DNA of 64,000 bases from Flavobacterium psychrophilum (GCA_945872245.1 CAMBZB010000001.1:1-64000), one strand, 5' to 3'. Positions 25,660 to 35,919 are shown, counted from the stretch's first letter. Numbers and translations are program-made. The notes: generated by a model not told the origin, from the sequence alone.

Positions 25660-26319
25660 TTAATCCATCACCATTTCCGGGATTTCTCCTTCGACAATCA
25701 AATTGGCTTCGGTGGAAGCGACAATATGTTCCACCGAAACGCCCGGAGCCCGTTCTAAGAGTTTAAAGCCTTTTGGAGTGACTTCTAAAACGGCAAGTTC
25801 CGTGACTACTTTTTTCACGCAGCCCACGCCGGTTAAAGGCAAGGTACATCGTTTCAAAATCTTTGATTCGCCGGCTTTGTTGACGTGCATCATGGCTAAG
25901 ATTATATTCTCGGCCGAAGCGACTAAATCCATAGCGCCGCCCATTCCTTTGACCATTTTTCCGGGGATTTTCCAGTTGGCAATGTCGCCGTTTTCGGCTA
26001 CTTCCATGGCGCCCAAAATGGTTAAATCGACGTGTTGCCCGCGAATCATCCCGAAACTCATTGCCGAGTCAAAAAAACTAGCTCCCGGCAAGGTTGTGAT
26101 GGTCTGTTTTCCTGCATTGATTAAATCGGCGTCTTCCTCGCCTTCAAACGGGAAAGGTCCCATTCCCAGAACGCCATTTTCGCTCTGAAACTCTACGTCA
26201 ATTCCCTTTGGGATATAGTTTGCCACCAGCGTTGGGATACCTATTCCGAGGTTTACGAAATAATTATGTTTTAATTCTTGTGCGATTCGTTTTGCGATTT
26301 GATTTTTATCTAAAGCCAT
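25660..26319 (-). CDS. 3-oxoacid CoA-transferase subunit B
   Basis: 219 residues. The catalytic glutamate motif is SENGVLGMGP (about 42-51) and the glycine-rich stretch GIPTLVANY precedes it. Together with subunit A, encoded 2 bases upstream, it should transfer CoA between a short-chain acid such as succinate and a 3-oxoacid such as acetoacetate. ScoB is the best name but AtoA-type specificity cannot be excluded. Confidence 0.92.
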   Translation of the reverse strand: MALDKNQIAKRIAQELKHNYFVNLGIGIPTLVANYIPKGIDVEFQSENGVLGMGPFPFEGEEDADLINAGKQTITTLPGASFFDSAMSFGMIRGQHVDLTILGAMEVAENGDIANWKIPGKMVKGMGGAMDLVASAENIILAMMHVNKAGESKILKRCTLPLTGVGCVKKVVTELAVLEVTPKGFKLLERAPGVSVEHIVASTEANLIVEGEIPEMVMD

Positions 26320-26321
26320 GA

Positions 26322-27023
26322 CTATGCTTTTTTACGAGTGGTACGTTGCTCAATCCTCTTTTCGTATTTTTCGCCTTGAAAAATACGTTGCACGAAGATT
26401 CCAGGAATGTGAATTTGATTGGGGTCGAGTGTTCCGGCTTCTACCAATTCCTCGACTTCGGCTATGGTGATTTTGGCAGCGCCAGCCATACAGGGGTTAA
26501 AATTTCGGGCAGTTCCCTTGAAGATGAGGTTTCCTGCCGTGTCACCTTTCCAAGCTTTTACGATGGCAAAATCGGCTTTGAAAGCCAATTCCATTAGGTG
26601 CATTTTTCCGTTGAATTCTCGGAATTCTTTGCCAATGGCAACCTCTGTTCCGAAACCGGCAGGAGTAAAAAAGGCAGGAATTCCTGCTTGGGCTGCGCGA
26701 CAACGTTCGGCTAGGGTTCCTTGTGGAATGAGTTCCACTTCGAGTTCTCCGGAAAGCATTTGGCGTTCGAATTCGGCATTTTCTCCCACATAGGAAGAAA
26801 TCATCTTTTTGATTTGATGTTTTTGTAATAGCAATCCAAGACCAAAATCATCGACGCCAGCATTGTTCGAAATGCAGGTCAAGTTGTTGGTTTCTTTTTT
26901 TACCAATTCGGCAATGGAATTTTCAGGAATGCCACAAAGGCCAAAACCACCAAGCATTAGTGTCATTCCGTTTTCGATTCCCACGAGTGCGTCTTGAACG
27001 TTGTTTACTTTCTTGTTGATCAT
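26322..27023 (-). CDS. 3-oxoacid CoA-transferase subunit A
   Basis: 233 residues. The nucleotide-binding [10 protein letters not shown] (about 22-31) and the segment [17 protein letters not shown] are family hallmarks. It forms a heteromer with the B subunit; the gap between the two genes is only 2 bases, an obvious operon. The pair supports use of acetoacetate or degradation of branched or aromatic acids. No dedicated degradation genes lie nearby. Confidence 0.92.
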   Translation of the reverse strand: MINKKVNNVQDALVGIENGMTLMLGGFGLCGIPENSIAELVKKETNNLTCISNNAGVDDFGLGLLLQKHQIKKMISSYVGENAEFERQMLSGELEVELIPQGTLAERCRAAQAGIPAFFTPAGFGTEVAIGKEFREFNGKMHLMELAFKADFAIVKAWKGDTAGNLIFKGTARNFNPCMAGAAKITIAEVEELVEAGTLDPNQIHIPGIFVQRIFQGEKYEKRIEQRTTRKKA

Positions 27024-27106
27024 AATGTCTTTTTTAGCCTAGTTAGCAATGATATCTAATAACAAGAGCAAGAAATGCGATGGGGTTTTATTCCCCGCAA
27101 TGACAG

Positions 27107-29416
27107 TTACAAATCGAATTCCCCTGTATCCTGTTGAATATCGGTAGTATCTTTTACTTTTGGGGCGGAATAACAATCTACTTTTATGGAAAGATTTGGA
27201 GGCCTGTCGAAATCTTCTTTGGAAACTTTAAGGTTTTCATCCGCATAACAAAGTTTCATAAAATAAGCCCAAACCGGTAGTGCTGCGGTTGCGCCTTGGC
27301 CATACGTAAGGCTTTTGAAACGTGCCGAACGGTCTTCGCATCCTACCCAAACTCCGGTTACCAAGTTTGGAACCATTCCCATGAACCAACCATCGGATTG
27401 GTTTTGTGTCGTTCCTGTTTTTCCTGCAATTGGGTTGGTAAATGAGTAAGGATAACCTGTCCAGCGGTTGTCGCCACTTCCCCCTCCTTGGGTACGCAAT
27501 CTTGCGCCAGATCCCCCTTCAGTAACTCCTTCGAGTAATTTGATAACGGCAAAAGCAATGTCTTTATTTAGCACATCGTGTGATTCCGGTATGGGCTCGT
27601 AAATCACAACGCCACTTTTGTCTTCTATTCGGGTAATAAATTGTGGTTTTACATAGACGCCTTGGTTGGCAAAAGTGCCATAAGCCGCCACCATATCTTC
27701 CACCGTAATGTCAACGGCACCAAGCGCAATAGATGGCTGCACGGGGATTTCAGATTTTACGCCTAATTTGTGTGTTAACTCTACTACCGCCTCAGGACCC
27801 GTTTTGTCTATTAATTTTGCAGAAATGGTATTGATAGAATTAGCCAAACCTTGTTTCAAAGTGACCATTCCGCGGTATCTGTTGTCTGAATTTCGAGGTT
27901 CCCAATCCTCGGTAACATGATGGCGCCCTTTGCGAATCATAAATGGGCCGTCAACAATAGTGTCACATGGCGACATATTTAGTTGTTCAATGGCAGTGGC
28001 ATAAACAAAAGGTTTGAATGTGGAGCCCACTTGTCTTGCTCCTTGACCAACGTGATCGTACTGAAAATATTTGTAGTTGATACCGCCTACCCAAGCTTTG
28101 ATGCTACCCGTCTGCGGTTCCATGGCCATCAAACCGGATTGCAGGAAATGTTTGTAATACCGAATGGAATCCAATGGCGTCATGATGGTGTCTCTTTCTC
28201 CTTTCCAGGTGAATACCTTCATCTTCGTTTTTTGGTTAAATGACGCTATAATTTCATCATCACTCTTTTCCATTTCCGCCATTACTGTCCAACGATAGGA
28301 TGCTTTCATCGCTTGTTTTAGGATGCGTTGGGTTTCGGCATCAGAGATGTTTACAAAAGGAGCGTTTTTATTGGTTTTGGCCTCCATGAAAAATTGTTCC
28401 TGAAGGTTTGCCATGTGTTTTTCGACGGCTTCTTCAGCGTGCAATTGCATTCTAGAATCGATGGTGGTGTAGATTTTCAAGCCATCTTTATAGATGTCAT
28501 AATCCGAACCGTCCGGTTTTTTATTTTCTTCTACCCATTTTTTCATGTAATCACGCAAATATTCCCTGAAATAAGTTGCCGTTCCTTCTCGGTGGCTTTC
28601 TAATTTGAAATGTAAGGTGATAGGCAATCTTTGGAGTTTTTCCTTTTGAATTTCCGTAATTATACCACCTTTTTCCATTTGCGAAAGCACCACATTTCTT
28701 CTGTTTTTTACGCCTTGAGGATTTTTCACGGGATTGTACAAACCTGAATTTTTAAACATTCCGACCAATATCGCCGATTCATCAACGGTTAAATCTTTTG
28801 GCTCTTTAGAGAAATAAGTTTTAGCAGCTGAGCTAACCCCTACGGAATAATTGCCAAAATCATAGACATTGCAATACATGGCGATGATTTCGTTTTTGGT
28901 ATATTGTCTTTCTAGTCGAATGGCGATAATCCATTCTTTTACCTTTTGCACCATTCTAAAAGGTAAAAATTTCGAACCCTCGCCATGGAATAATTGTTTG
29001 GCTAATTGTTGGGTCAGGGTACTTGCTCCTCCGCTTGTTCCTAAACTGGAAATGGCTCTCAAAGTTCCTCTTCCATCAATTCCGGAATGTTCGTAAAAAC
29101 GTTCGTCCTCGGTTGCTACCAATGCTTGAACAAGGCTTTTTGGCAAGTCGGAATATTTTAACTGCGACCTATTTTTTTCGAAATATTTCCCCAAAATTTC
29201 CCCATCAGACGAGATGATTTCGGTAGCCAAGTTGGAATCCGGATTTTCTAAATCTTCGAAGGAAGGCATAGAACCAAAAAGACCCCAAGAGGCAAATAAG
29301 AAAAATACCAGAATTCCTACCAAACCGTAAAAGAAAACTTTCCAGAATTTCTTTTTATAATAATTGATGTCTTTTTCTTCGTTGTTTGCCTTATTATTGT
29401 TTTTTCGAGTAGCCAT
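27107..29416 (-). CDS. Penicillin-binding protein 1A (bifunctional)
   Basis: 769 residues. A short cytoplasmic tail rich in Lys/Asn is followed by a transmembrane helix (about 29-50). The glycosyltransferase domain has catalytic Glu in ATEDERFYEHSGID. The transpeptidase domain has SxxK in GSTFKPF, SxN in NSINT, and KTG in AGKTGTTQNQSDGWFMG. It builds and crosslinks peptidoglycan at the membrane. It follows gldH and ricT on the same strand with gaps of 10 bases or fewer before it, consistent with one operon. Confidence 0.95.
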   Translation of the reverse strand: MATRKNNNKANNEEKDINYYKKKFWKVFFYGLVGILVFFLFASWGLFGSMPSFEDLENPDSNLATEIISSDGEILGKYFEKNRSQLKYSDLPKSLVQALVATEDERFYEHSGIDGRGTLRAISSLGTSGGASTLTQQLAKQLFHGEGSKFLPFRMVQKVKEWIIAIRLERQYTKNEIIAMYCNVYDFGNYSVGVSSAAKTYFSKEPKDLTVDESAILVGMFKNSGLYNPVKNPQGVKNRRNVVLSQMEKGGIITEIQKEKLQRLPITLHFKLESHREGTATYFREYLRDYMKKWVEENKKPDGSDYDIYKDGLKIYTTIDSRMQLHAEEAVEKHMANLQEQFFMEAKTNKNAPFVNISDAETQRILKQAMKASYRWTVMAEMEKSDDEIIASFNQKTKMKVFTWKGERDTIMTPLDSIRYYKHFLQSGLMAMEPQTGSIKAWVGGINYKYFQYDHVGQGARQVGSTFKPFVYATAIEQLNMSPCDTIVDGPFMIRKGRHHVTEDWEPRNSDNRYRGMVTLKQGLANSINTISAKLIDKTGPEAVVELTHKLGVKSEIPVQPSIALGAVDITVEDMVAAYGTFANQGVYVKPQFITRIEDKSGVVIYEPIPESHDVLNKDIAFAVIKLLEGVTEGGSGARLRTQGGGSGDNRWTGYPYSFTNPIAGKTGTTQNQSDGWFMGMVPNLVTGVWVGCEDRSARFKSLTYGQGATAALPVWAYFMKLCYADENLKVSKEDFDRPPNLSIKVDCYSAPKVKDTTDIQQDTGEFDL

Positions 29417-29425
29417 AATTATGTC

Positions 29426-29905
29426 TTAATCAATTTTTTCTATTCTAAAACCCACATCCGTAATGCCTTCTAAAGCGTTCACTCCGGGAACTTTTCCGTT
29501 TTCTCGAACCGCTTGTTTGATATGAACTTTGTATTTTCCTTTAAATCGCACCTTATCTTTATAGACAAGTTTACTTTCCTTTAAGTCCGTAAAACCGTCG
29601 CCCAGAAGGGATCCATCGGGATTTGCCATTTGGTATTCCAGGGTATCTACTTTGGTAAAGCCATTGGGTCTTTCTATGGCAACAATTAAAAAGAGATTGT
29701 TGAACGGATAGCCATTGTTGGCTCTTAAATTCACAAATAAATTGTACCTTTTTGTGGAATCTAATTCGGGTAAATCAAACGTTACAATACTGTCTTTATG
29801 CCATGCGCCTCCTACGGATTTGTATTCATCGAAAACCCTTTTTTTGTCACACGAAAAAAAGAGTACCACAACCAAAAGCAGTAATGTACTATTCTTTATT
29901 CTCAT
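29426..29905 (-). CDS. gldH: Gliding motility lipoprotein GldH
   Basis: 159 residues with a lipoprotein signal: VVLFFSC places the lipidated Cys at about 19. The remaining periplasmic domain (WHKDSIVTFDLPELDSTKRYNLFVNLRANNGYPF split over two strands) is GldH-like. GldH is needed for gliding motility and chitin use in Flavobacterium johnsoniae. The order ricT-gldH-PBP1A supports the call. It overlaps ricT by 17 bases in another frame. Confidence 0.88.
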   Translation of the reverse strand: MRIKNSTLLLLVVVLFFSCDKKRVFDEYKSVGGAWHKDSIVTFDLPELDSTKRYNLFVNLRANNGYPFNNLFLIVAIERPNGFTKVDTLEYQMANPDGSLLGDGFTDLKESKLVYKDKVRFKGKYKVHIKQAVRENGKVPGVNALEGITDVGFRIEKID

Positions 29906-31148
29906 TTTTAGTGATAATTATTGGTTTTCTGGGGCCCGCAGGGTTTTTATCGTTAGCGACATTAGGCCTAGGATTGTTGTTTTGCGGCTTGTTATTGGCA
30001 ACAATTAGATTCTGTCCGTCTCCTTTGCGTTTTTTATTTGATTTATTCTTTTTCTTTGGTTGATCAAAACGGGTTAGACTTTCCTGACCCATGGCGTTGT
30101 TGAAGTGTTTTTCAGGTTCTTGCACAACTTCAATTGCAAAATCTTCTAGTGAAGCCACTTTGTTTTTGAGTTTGTTTTCGGAAATGATTTCGTTTACTTG
30201 CTCTATTTTTAGCATGTGCCAATTGGCAAAATCATTGGTGTAAGCAAACCACATCAACCCTTTAAAAATATCTTGTTTTTGGCAAATGGCATCCCCTTTT
30301 TCGGTAACTAATTTGGTTTCAAAACTCGGGAAACCTTTTAGGGCATCCATGTAAGTGTCGAGTTCATAATTCAGGCAACATTTTAATTTTCCGCATTGCC
30401 CAGCCAGTTTTTGTGGGTTTAAGGACAATTGTTGGTAACGTGCCGCTGAGGTATTTACACTTCTAAAATCAGTAAGCCACGTAGAACAACACAATTCTCT
30501 TCCGCAAGATCCAATTCCTCCTAAACGTGCCGCTTCTTGACGAAGCCCCACTTGCTTCATTTCAATTCTAGTGCTAAATACTCCCGCAAAATCTTTAATT
30601 AAAAGACGAAAGTCAACACGGTCATTTGCGGTATAGTAAAATGTTGCTTTTGAGCCATCACCTTGGAATTCTATATCAGAAATTTTCATTTCTAGTTTAT
30701 GGACAATAGCCAATTCTCTTGCCCGAACCTTCATGGGTTCTTCTTTATCGCGTGCAACAGACCAAATATCAATGTCTTTTTGTGACGCTTTTCTATATAT
30801 TTTAGGAATCTCGTTGCTGGTGTGATTTACCCCTTTTTTCTTCATTTGGATGCGAACCAACTCCCCGGTCAAGGTTACAATTCCTATGTCATGTCCAGGA
30901 GAAGCTTCGGTAGCAACAATATCTCCGATGCTTAGCGTCAGTTTTTCGGTGTTGCGGTAAAACTCTTTTCTTCCGTTTTTAAAACGGACTTCAACGCAAT
31001 CAAAAGGAGCTTCTCCGTTGGGTAAACTCATGTTGGAAAGCCAGTCGAAAACCGTTAATTTGTTGCAGCTATCTGTGCCACAAGTTCCATTATTTTTGCA
31101 ACCCTTTGGCGCCCCGCCATCAGAAGTTGAACAACTTGTACATGCCAT
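29889..31148 (-). CDS. ricT: PSP1-domain protein RicT
   Basis: 419 residues. The N-terminus is Cys-rich (CTSC, CKNNGTCGTDSC). The PSP1 core (about 55-230) ends in LGGIGSCGRELCCSTWL, followed by KLAGQCGKLKCCLNYEL; these cysteines match the iron-sulfur ligands proposed for the RicTFA complex. The last 70 residues are a basic, Asn/Pro-rich tail of low complexity. In Bacillus the complex assists RNase Y in mRNA processing; a similar task here is inferred. Confidence 0.88.
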   Translation of the reverse strand: MACTSCSTSDGGAPKGCKNNGTCGTDSCNKLTVFDWLSNMSLPNGEAPFDCVEVRFKNGRKEFYRNTEKLTLSIGDIVATEASPGHDIGIVTLTGELVRIQMKKKGVNHTSNEIPKIYRKASQKDIDIWSVARDKEEPMKVRARELAIVHKLEMKISDIEFQGDGSKATFYYTANDRVDFRLLIKDFAGVFSTRIEMKQVGLRQEAARLGGIGSCGRELCCSTWLTDFRSVNTSAARYQQLSLNPQKLAGQCGKLKCCLNYELDTYMDALKGFPSFETKLVTEKGDAICQKQDIFKGLMWFAYTNDFANWHMLKIEQVNEIISENKLKNKVASLEDFAIEVVQEPEKHFNNAMGQESLTRFDQPKKKNKSNKKRKGDGQNLIVANNKPQNNNPRPNVANDKNPAGPRKPIIITKNENKE

Positions 31149-31278
31149 AATTTTATATGTAGTATCGCGATTGACGCAATTTAAGTTCGTAAAACGATTA
31201 ATCCGTAAAGATAGTATTTTTTTGGTTTAAGATGCAAGGGTTGAAAATGCCAAAAAATCATAATTTTTCGATAAAAAA

Positions 31279-31306
31279 ACCCATTACGGCTTGTTTCGTA
31301 ATGGGT
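31279..31306 (-). terminator. Intrinsic terminator of trhO
   Basis: ACCCATTACG (31279-31288) pairs with CGTAATGGGT (31297-31306) around an 8-base loop. The A-run at 31273-31279 reads as a U-run for the minus-strand trhO transcript, whose stop is 28 bases upstream. Confidence 0.8.
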
Positions 31307-31333
31307 TCGTTTTAAATGATTTTCATCATTTTT

Positions 31334-32689
31334 TTAGCCACGGATCACATACAATTTATCAGACAATCGAATTCTAAAAGGCAATTTGAATGTGCAAGTG
31401 TCACCTGAAACGGCTTTTTCTGAAGCCATTTCGTTGACAAACATTTCGTCAAGCACCATTTGTTGTTCTCCAGTAGTGGAGCCTTTGATGATAATGGTGT
31501 CGCCAATTTTGATCTCGTTTTCTTCAATTAAAAACTGTCCAATATTGGCTTTTGGATAGAAATGAGTTCCTTTTCCAATATATTGTTTTTTGACTTTCAG
31601 TTCTTTCTTTGTGCCTGGTTTCGGTTCTTCGGCAACAAAAACACCGTGACTTTCGATATTGTTTTTGAAAGTCAACACCTCAGATTTTCCTTTTTTGAAA
31701 ATTTTATTCCCATTTTTGATTCCTCTTCGAATGGCTTTTTGTTCTTCTTCCGGTAAATGGATTACAGTGGTACATTCGGTGGAACAGCAACCTTCCATTG
31801 CCGTTTTGCATTCCTCACATTGGATAAAAAGCAAATGGCAACCTTCGTTGGCGCAATTGGCATGCACGTCACATGCTTTGCCGCATTGGTGGCATTGCGA
31901 CACAATATCGTCGGTGATTCTTTCGCCCAAGCGGTGGTCAAAAACAAAGTTTTTTCCGATGAACTTGCTTTCCAACCCTTCGGCTTTGACTTGGCGCGTG
32001 TACTCTATGATTCCGCCTTCGAGTTGGTACACGTTTTCAAACCCTTTGTGTTTGAAATAAGCGCTGGCCTTTTCGCAACGGATTCCGCCAGTGCAATACA
32101 TCAAGAGTTTTTTGTCTTGTTTATGTGCGGAAAGTTGTTCTTCGATAATGGGTAAACTTTCTCTAAAAGTGTCCACATCGGGTTTGATGGCATTGGTAAA
32201 ATGACCGATTTCGCTTTCGTAATGGTTACGCATATCAACCACAATGGTATTTGGATCTTCTAGTAATTCATTGAAATCCTTAGCTTTCAAGTGGATTCCA
32301 ATGTTGGTCACATCGAAAGTTTCATCTTCTAGTCCATCGGCAACGATTTTGTCCCGGACTTTTACGGTCAATTTCAAAAAGGAATGATCGTCCTGTTCCA
32401 CGGCGATATTCAAACGGATTCCTTTCATAAAATCGTAGGCTTCAATGGTATCTTTGAAGGCATAAAAATGATCTGCGGGAAGCGATAACTGGGCGTTAAT
32501 TCCTTCATTAGCCACATAAATTCGACCCAAAACCCCGAGCGGATTCCATGCCAGAAATAATTCGTTACGGAATTGTGTTGGATTTTTAATTTGCGCATAA
32601 GCATAGAAAGACAACGTGAGTCGCTGTTTTCCGGCATTATCAATCATGACGGTTCTTTCTGCTGCGCTTAATGTGTTGTACAGTTGCAT
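31334..32689 (-). CDS. trhO: tRNA uridine 5-oxyacetic/5-hydroxy modification protein, rhodanese family
   Basis: 451 residues. An acylphosphatase-like N-terminal domain precedes the rhodanese domain, whose active-site Cys lies in LMYCTGGIRCEKA. A Cys-rich zinc-binding stretch follows (CHQCGKACDVHANC, CEECKTAMEGCC). About 110 extra residues extend beyond the Escherichia coli protein, a long form I recall from Bacteroidota. TrhO makes 5-hydroxyuridine at position 34 of some tRNAs using oxygen. It has its own promoter and terminator. Confidence 0.9.
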   Translation of the reverse strand: MQLYNTLSAAERTVMIDNAGKQRLTLSFYAYAQIKNPTQFRNELFLAWNPLGVLGRIYVANEGINAQLSLPADHFYAFKDTIEAYDFMKGIRLNIAVEQDDHSFLKLTVKVRDKIVADGLEDETFDVTNIGIHLKAKDFNELLEDPNTIVVDMRNHYESEIGHFTNAIKPDVDTFRESLPIIEEQLSAHKQDKKLLMYCTGGIRCEKASAYFKHKGFENVYQLEGGIIEYTRQVKAEGLESKFIGKNFVFDHRLGERITDDIVSQCHQCGKACDVHANCANEGCHLLFIQCEECKTAMEGCCSTECTTVIHLPEEEQKAIRRGIKNGNKIFKKGKSEVLTFKNNIESHGVFVAEEPKPGTKKELKVKKQYIGKGTHFYPKANIGQFLIEENEIKIGDTIIIKGSTTGEQQMVLDEMFVNEMASEKAVSGDTCTFKLPFRIRLSDKLYVIRG

Positions 32690-32741
32690 GCTATAAACAA
32701 TTAAGGTGAGAAAATGGTTTGTCCTTTTTAAGGATAGGGTG

Positions 32742-32749
32742 CAAAAATA
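32742..32749 (-). promoter_or_regulatory. Probable -7 box of trhO
   Basis: Plus-strand CAAAAATA reads TATTTTTG on the minus strand, a perfect TAnnTTTG, 52 bases upstream of the trhO ATG. No clear -33 partner is seen. Confidence 0.45.
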
Positions 32750-32940
32750 GGCATTATTTTAGAAAAGGAATACTCTTCTGTTTCTAAAGTCTCTTGCTAT
32801 TTGGAATAGATCCAAATGCAGTGGTTTTTCCTCTTTATGGTTTAAGATAATTTTTGGAAATTATAACATTTATTTGAATATAATTTACTAACTTTCAATT
32901 AAATATGGTAGATATATAATATGCATAATATAGGAAACCC

Positions 32941-34791
32941 ATGAAAATTTCTTTCGAAAAAAAAATACTTTTAGGATTTATCATCAATTTATTAGTTGTT
33001 ATTGCGTCGGGATGGATTTTTGTTTCAAGACTCGACAAAGAAAGAATTAAAAAGATGGATTCCATGTTAGATTTGATTGAACTATCCTTGTTTGTTGTTT
33101 CAATGGTCTTATTAATTATTGTTTATTTTATTATTCGGTCCCAAATACGGTCCATAAACAAATCCCAACACGAACTTTTAGAAAACAAAAAACTGCTTCA
33201 GGCCATTATTGATAACACTTCAAATCCTATTTTTATTAAAGAGATTAATGGACAATATTTACTGATTAATAAACAACATGAAACTTTATTTCATCATTCG
33301 ATTCAAGAAATAGTAGGAAAAACTGATTACGATTTGTTGCCTAAGGAAGTGGCAGATGTCTACCGAAACTCCGATCTTGAAGCGGTAAAAGCATTGAAAG
33401 AAATTAAAATAGAAGAGACGATTCAGCAAGAGGATGGGCCTCACACTTATATTGCCGTTAAATTTCCCTTATATGATGCTGAAGGAAGAATTTATGCCAT
33501 TGGCGGAATTTCCACGGACATTACCGAAAGGAAAAAACAAGAGGAATCAGCGATAGCCGCAGACAAATTTTTTAAGATGTCCTTAGATATGATGATTATT
33601 GCTTCTGATAAATTTATTAAAATAAATCCATCCGTAACTAAAACTTTAGGCTATTCTGAGCAAGAATTGTTTGGCAAACCCTTTCTTGATTTTGTGTATC
33701 CTGAGGATGTAGAAAAGACTTTAAAGGAGGTCGCTAAGTTGAACACGGGTGCCTTAACAATCAATTTTGAAAACAGGTATATGTGCAAGGATGGTTCCTT
33801 AAAATGGATTTTATGGTCTACTTCTCCGGACACTGCAACGGGACTGTTGTATGCTGTTGCCCGTGACATCACCCAAATGAAAAATGATACTGAAAAGCTA
33901 AATCTTTACACTAAAAAGGTAGAAGAAGATGAACGACAAATACAAGCGATTTTTGAGGGCGCCCCTGATCCAGTTTTTCTAATTGATTCAGAAAATAAAA
34001 TTGTAAGATGGAATCTTAAGGCAGAAGTGGTTTTTGGATGGACTAAAAACGAGGTCCTCGGAAAATTTTTGTATGATTTTATTATTCCCCCTAAAAACAA
34101 GGAAGCACAAATAAAAGAACTGGAACAATACTTATTAACAGGCGATGGGCCAATCCTGAATCAAAAGCCCTATAAAATGGAAGCGCTCAATAAACAAGGC
34201 AAAGAGTTTCCAATCTCCCTCAGTGTTAATCCTCTAAAATTGAATGATAAACTTTTTTTTATTGGATTTGTTAGGGATATTACCGAAATCACTCAATTAG
34301 AAAATGAGCAGCAGGCCATTAACAATGAACTTTATGAAAATGAGGAAAAATTGAGGTTGATTGTCGATAATATTGGGGAAGGTGTTATTGTTGCTAATGC
34401 CGATAAAAAAATAGTATTAGCCAATGACATGGCCAATGAGTTTTTTGGCATTAAAGAGGACGATAAAATAGCTCCAAATTTCACTAATCATTTTGAAGTT
34501 TATTTTCCGGATCAAAAAACAGTTTTCCCTTTGCAAAACCTCCCCATGGAGCGCGCCTTTAAAGGTGAGGTTACGAATGATATAGATGTGGTACTTTGGA
34601 ATCCAGAAAAACAAGAAAAGAAACGAGTGCTTCTAAGTGGAAGGCCACTGGTAGACCAAAATGATAAAGTGGTTGCTGCTGTGGTCACCATAAAAGACAT
34701 TAGCAAATACAAACAACTAGAAGAAGAATTGAAAGAAACCGAATCAAAATACAGACAATTAATAGGCTTTAAATCGGGGGAAATTAAATAA
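32941..34791 (+). CDS. Membrane-bound multi-PAS sensor protein without kinase domain
   Basis: 616 residues. Two transmembrane helices (about 10-27 and 43-65) enclose a very short periplasmic loop. Four PAS domains follow, at roughly 75-200, 205-315, 330-455 and 475-600; each ends in a PAC-type tail (DITERKK, DITQMK, DITEIT, DISKYKQ). The protein stops in a coiled coil (LEEELKETESKYRQL) where hybrid kinases usually go on to HisKA. No HisKA, HATPase, GGDEF or EAL motif is seen here or in the 57 bases that follow. It may pass its signal to a separate partner, or be truncated. Confidence 0.85.
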   Translation: MKISFEKKILLGFIINLLVVIASGWIFVSRLDKERIKKMDSMLDLIELSLFVVSMVLLIIVYFIIRSQIRSINKSQHELLENKKLLQAIIDNTSNPIFIKEINGQYLLINKQHETLFHHSIQEIVGKTDYDLLPKEVADVYRNSDLEAVKALKEIKIEETIQQEDGPHTYIAVKFPLYDAEGRIYAIGGISTDITERKKQEESAIAADKFFKMSLDMMIIASDKFIKINPSVTKTLGYSEQELFGKPFLDFVYPEDVEKTLKEVAKLNTGALTINFENRYMCKDGSLKWILWSTSPDTATGLLYAVARDITQMKNDTEKLNLYTKKVEEDERQIQAIFEGAPDPVFLIDSENKIVRWNLKAEVVFGWTKNEVLGKFLYDFIIPPKNKEAQIKELEQYLLTGDGPILNQKPYKMEALNKQGKEFPISLSVNPLKLNDKLFFIGFVRDITEITQLENEQQAINNELYENEEKLRLIVDNIGEGVIVANADKKIVLANDMANEFFGIKEDDKIAPNFTNHFEVYFPDQKTVFPLQNLPMERAFKGEVTNDIDVVLWNPEKQEKKRVLLSGRPLVDQNDKVVAAVVTIKDISKYKQLEEELKETESKYRQLIGFKSGEIK

Positions 34792-34848
34792 ACCTAATAC
34801 TTTTATTAAATGAAAACCGCGTTTTTTTTGTATTTAACAAACACCTTA

Positions 34849-35238
34849 TCAATTGATAACAGTACAAACTCCATTAACACATTTAACTTCGGTTGGGGGC
34901 ATTACATACATACAATCAGATATTGTTGCATTGGTTTGAATATTATGTAAATTATCCATTTCATTGTAGTTTTTTACCATTTCTTGTAATTCAGTCAAGT
35001 TGACACTATTAGGGAAAACTAAATAAGACCTTGGGCCACCACAAGGTTTTGAGCCAAAAGCAATATAACTGCAACCATCACTTTCTGAACAGCTAAAGCT
35101 ATTAATGTAATTGTTAATTTCCTGTTTTTTAGTCTCTAATTGCAAGGAAGTTATGCCATTAGCAACTTCATTGGACTCAGAACATTGAAAACTTTGGAGA
35201 AATAATGAAAGTACTATTAATTTTAAAATCCATTTCAT
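34849..35238 (-). CDS. Small Cys-rich lipoprotein of unknown function
   Basis: 129 residues. A hydrophobic signal (about 4-17) ends in LQSFQC, a plausible lipobox with Cys19. The mature part carries paired cysteines (CSESDGCSY, KPCGGPRSY, SDCMYV, VKCVNGVC) that could form disulfides in the periplasm. I do not recognise the family. It is not clearly linked to its neighbours. Confidence 0.65.
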   Translation of the reverse strand: MKWILKLIVLSLFLQSFQCSESNEVANGITSLQLETKKQEINNYINSFSCSESDGCSYIAFGSKPCGGPRSYLVFPNSVNLTELQEMVKNYNEMDNLHNIQTNATISDCMYVMPPTEVKCVNGVCTVIN

Positions 35239-35332
35239 AATTATAAAAGTAAGAGTTGATTATAATAAGGTAAATTTAAAAAATATATTGTAAAATAGAA
35301 ATTACCCAATGATTTTAGATGTTAATAAACGC

Positions 35333-35360
35333 AAAAAGCACTAAATTAATAGTGCTTTTT
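35333..35360 (-). terminator. Intrinsic terminator of the bacilliredoxin gene
   Basis: AAAAAGCACTA (35333-35343) and TAGTGCTTTTT (35350-35360) form a perfect 11-bp stem with an AATTAA loop. It lies 26 bases after the minus-strand stop at 35387. Confidence 0.85.
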
Positions 35361-35386
35361 ATAAATCTTACGCCGAAGGGTAAAAA

Positions 35387-35797
35387 TTAACAATACTCGT
35401 CAAAAGCGTCTTTCAAGTTTTCAGCAATCAATTCAGCAGGGCGACCCTCGATGTGGTGGCGCTCTAGCATGTGCACCAATTCGCCATCTTTAAACAAAGC
35501 CAAACTTGGCGATGAAGGAGGAAAAGGAAACATATGTTGACGCGCTGCATCAACCGCTTCTTTATCAACTCCTGCAAAAACAGTGATTAAATGATCTGGT
35601 TTTTTGGCGTTGTCTAAACTCATTTTTGCTCCCGGGCGGGCATTTCTTGCTGCACAACCACAAACAGAATTAATTACAACAAGAGTTGTGCCTTCTGCTT
35701 TCATTGCGTTTTCAACCGCTTCAGCACTATGTAAATCTTGAAAACCAGCAACCGTTAATTCGGCTTGCATCGGTTTTACCATCTCTTCTGGATACAT
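35387..35797 (-). CDS. BrxA/BrxB family bacilliredoxin
   Basis: 136 residues, thioredoxin-like. The CGC active site lies in [15 protein letters not shown] (about 54-57), and [22 protein letters not shown] is the usual C-terminal signature. In Bacillus, bacilliredoxins remove bacillithiol from proteins. Whether this organism makes bacillithiol cannot be told from this window. It is a single gene with its own terminator. Confidence 0.92.
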   Translation of the reverse strand: MYPEEMVKPMQAELTVAGFQDLHSAEAVENAMKAEGTTLVVINSVCGCAARNARPGAKMSLDNAKKPDHLITVFAGVDKEAVDAARQHMFPFPPSSPSLALFKDGELVHMLERHHIEGRPAELIAENLKDAFDEYC

Positions 35798-35919
35798 ATT
35801 TTTTTAGATTTAAAATTAACGATTTTAGATTGCAGATTCCTCTGCAAAATATTTATGCAAAGATATGGAGATTTCTAATTTGACGAATGTTTGCAGTATA
35901 AAGTTTTGTTATAGTTTAA

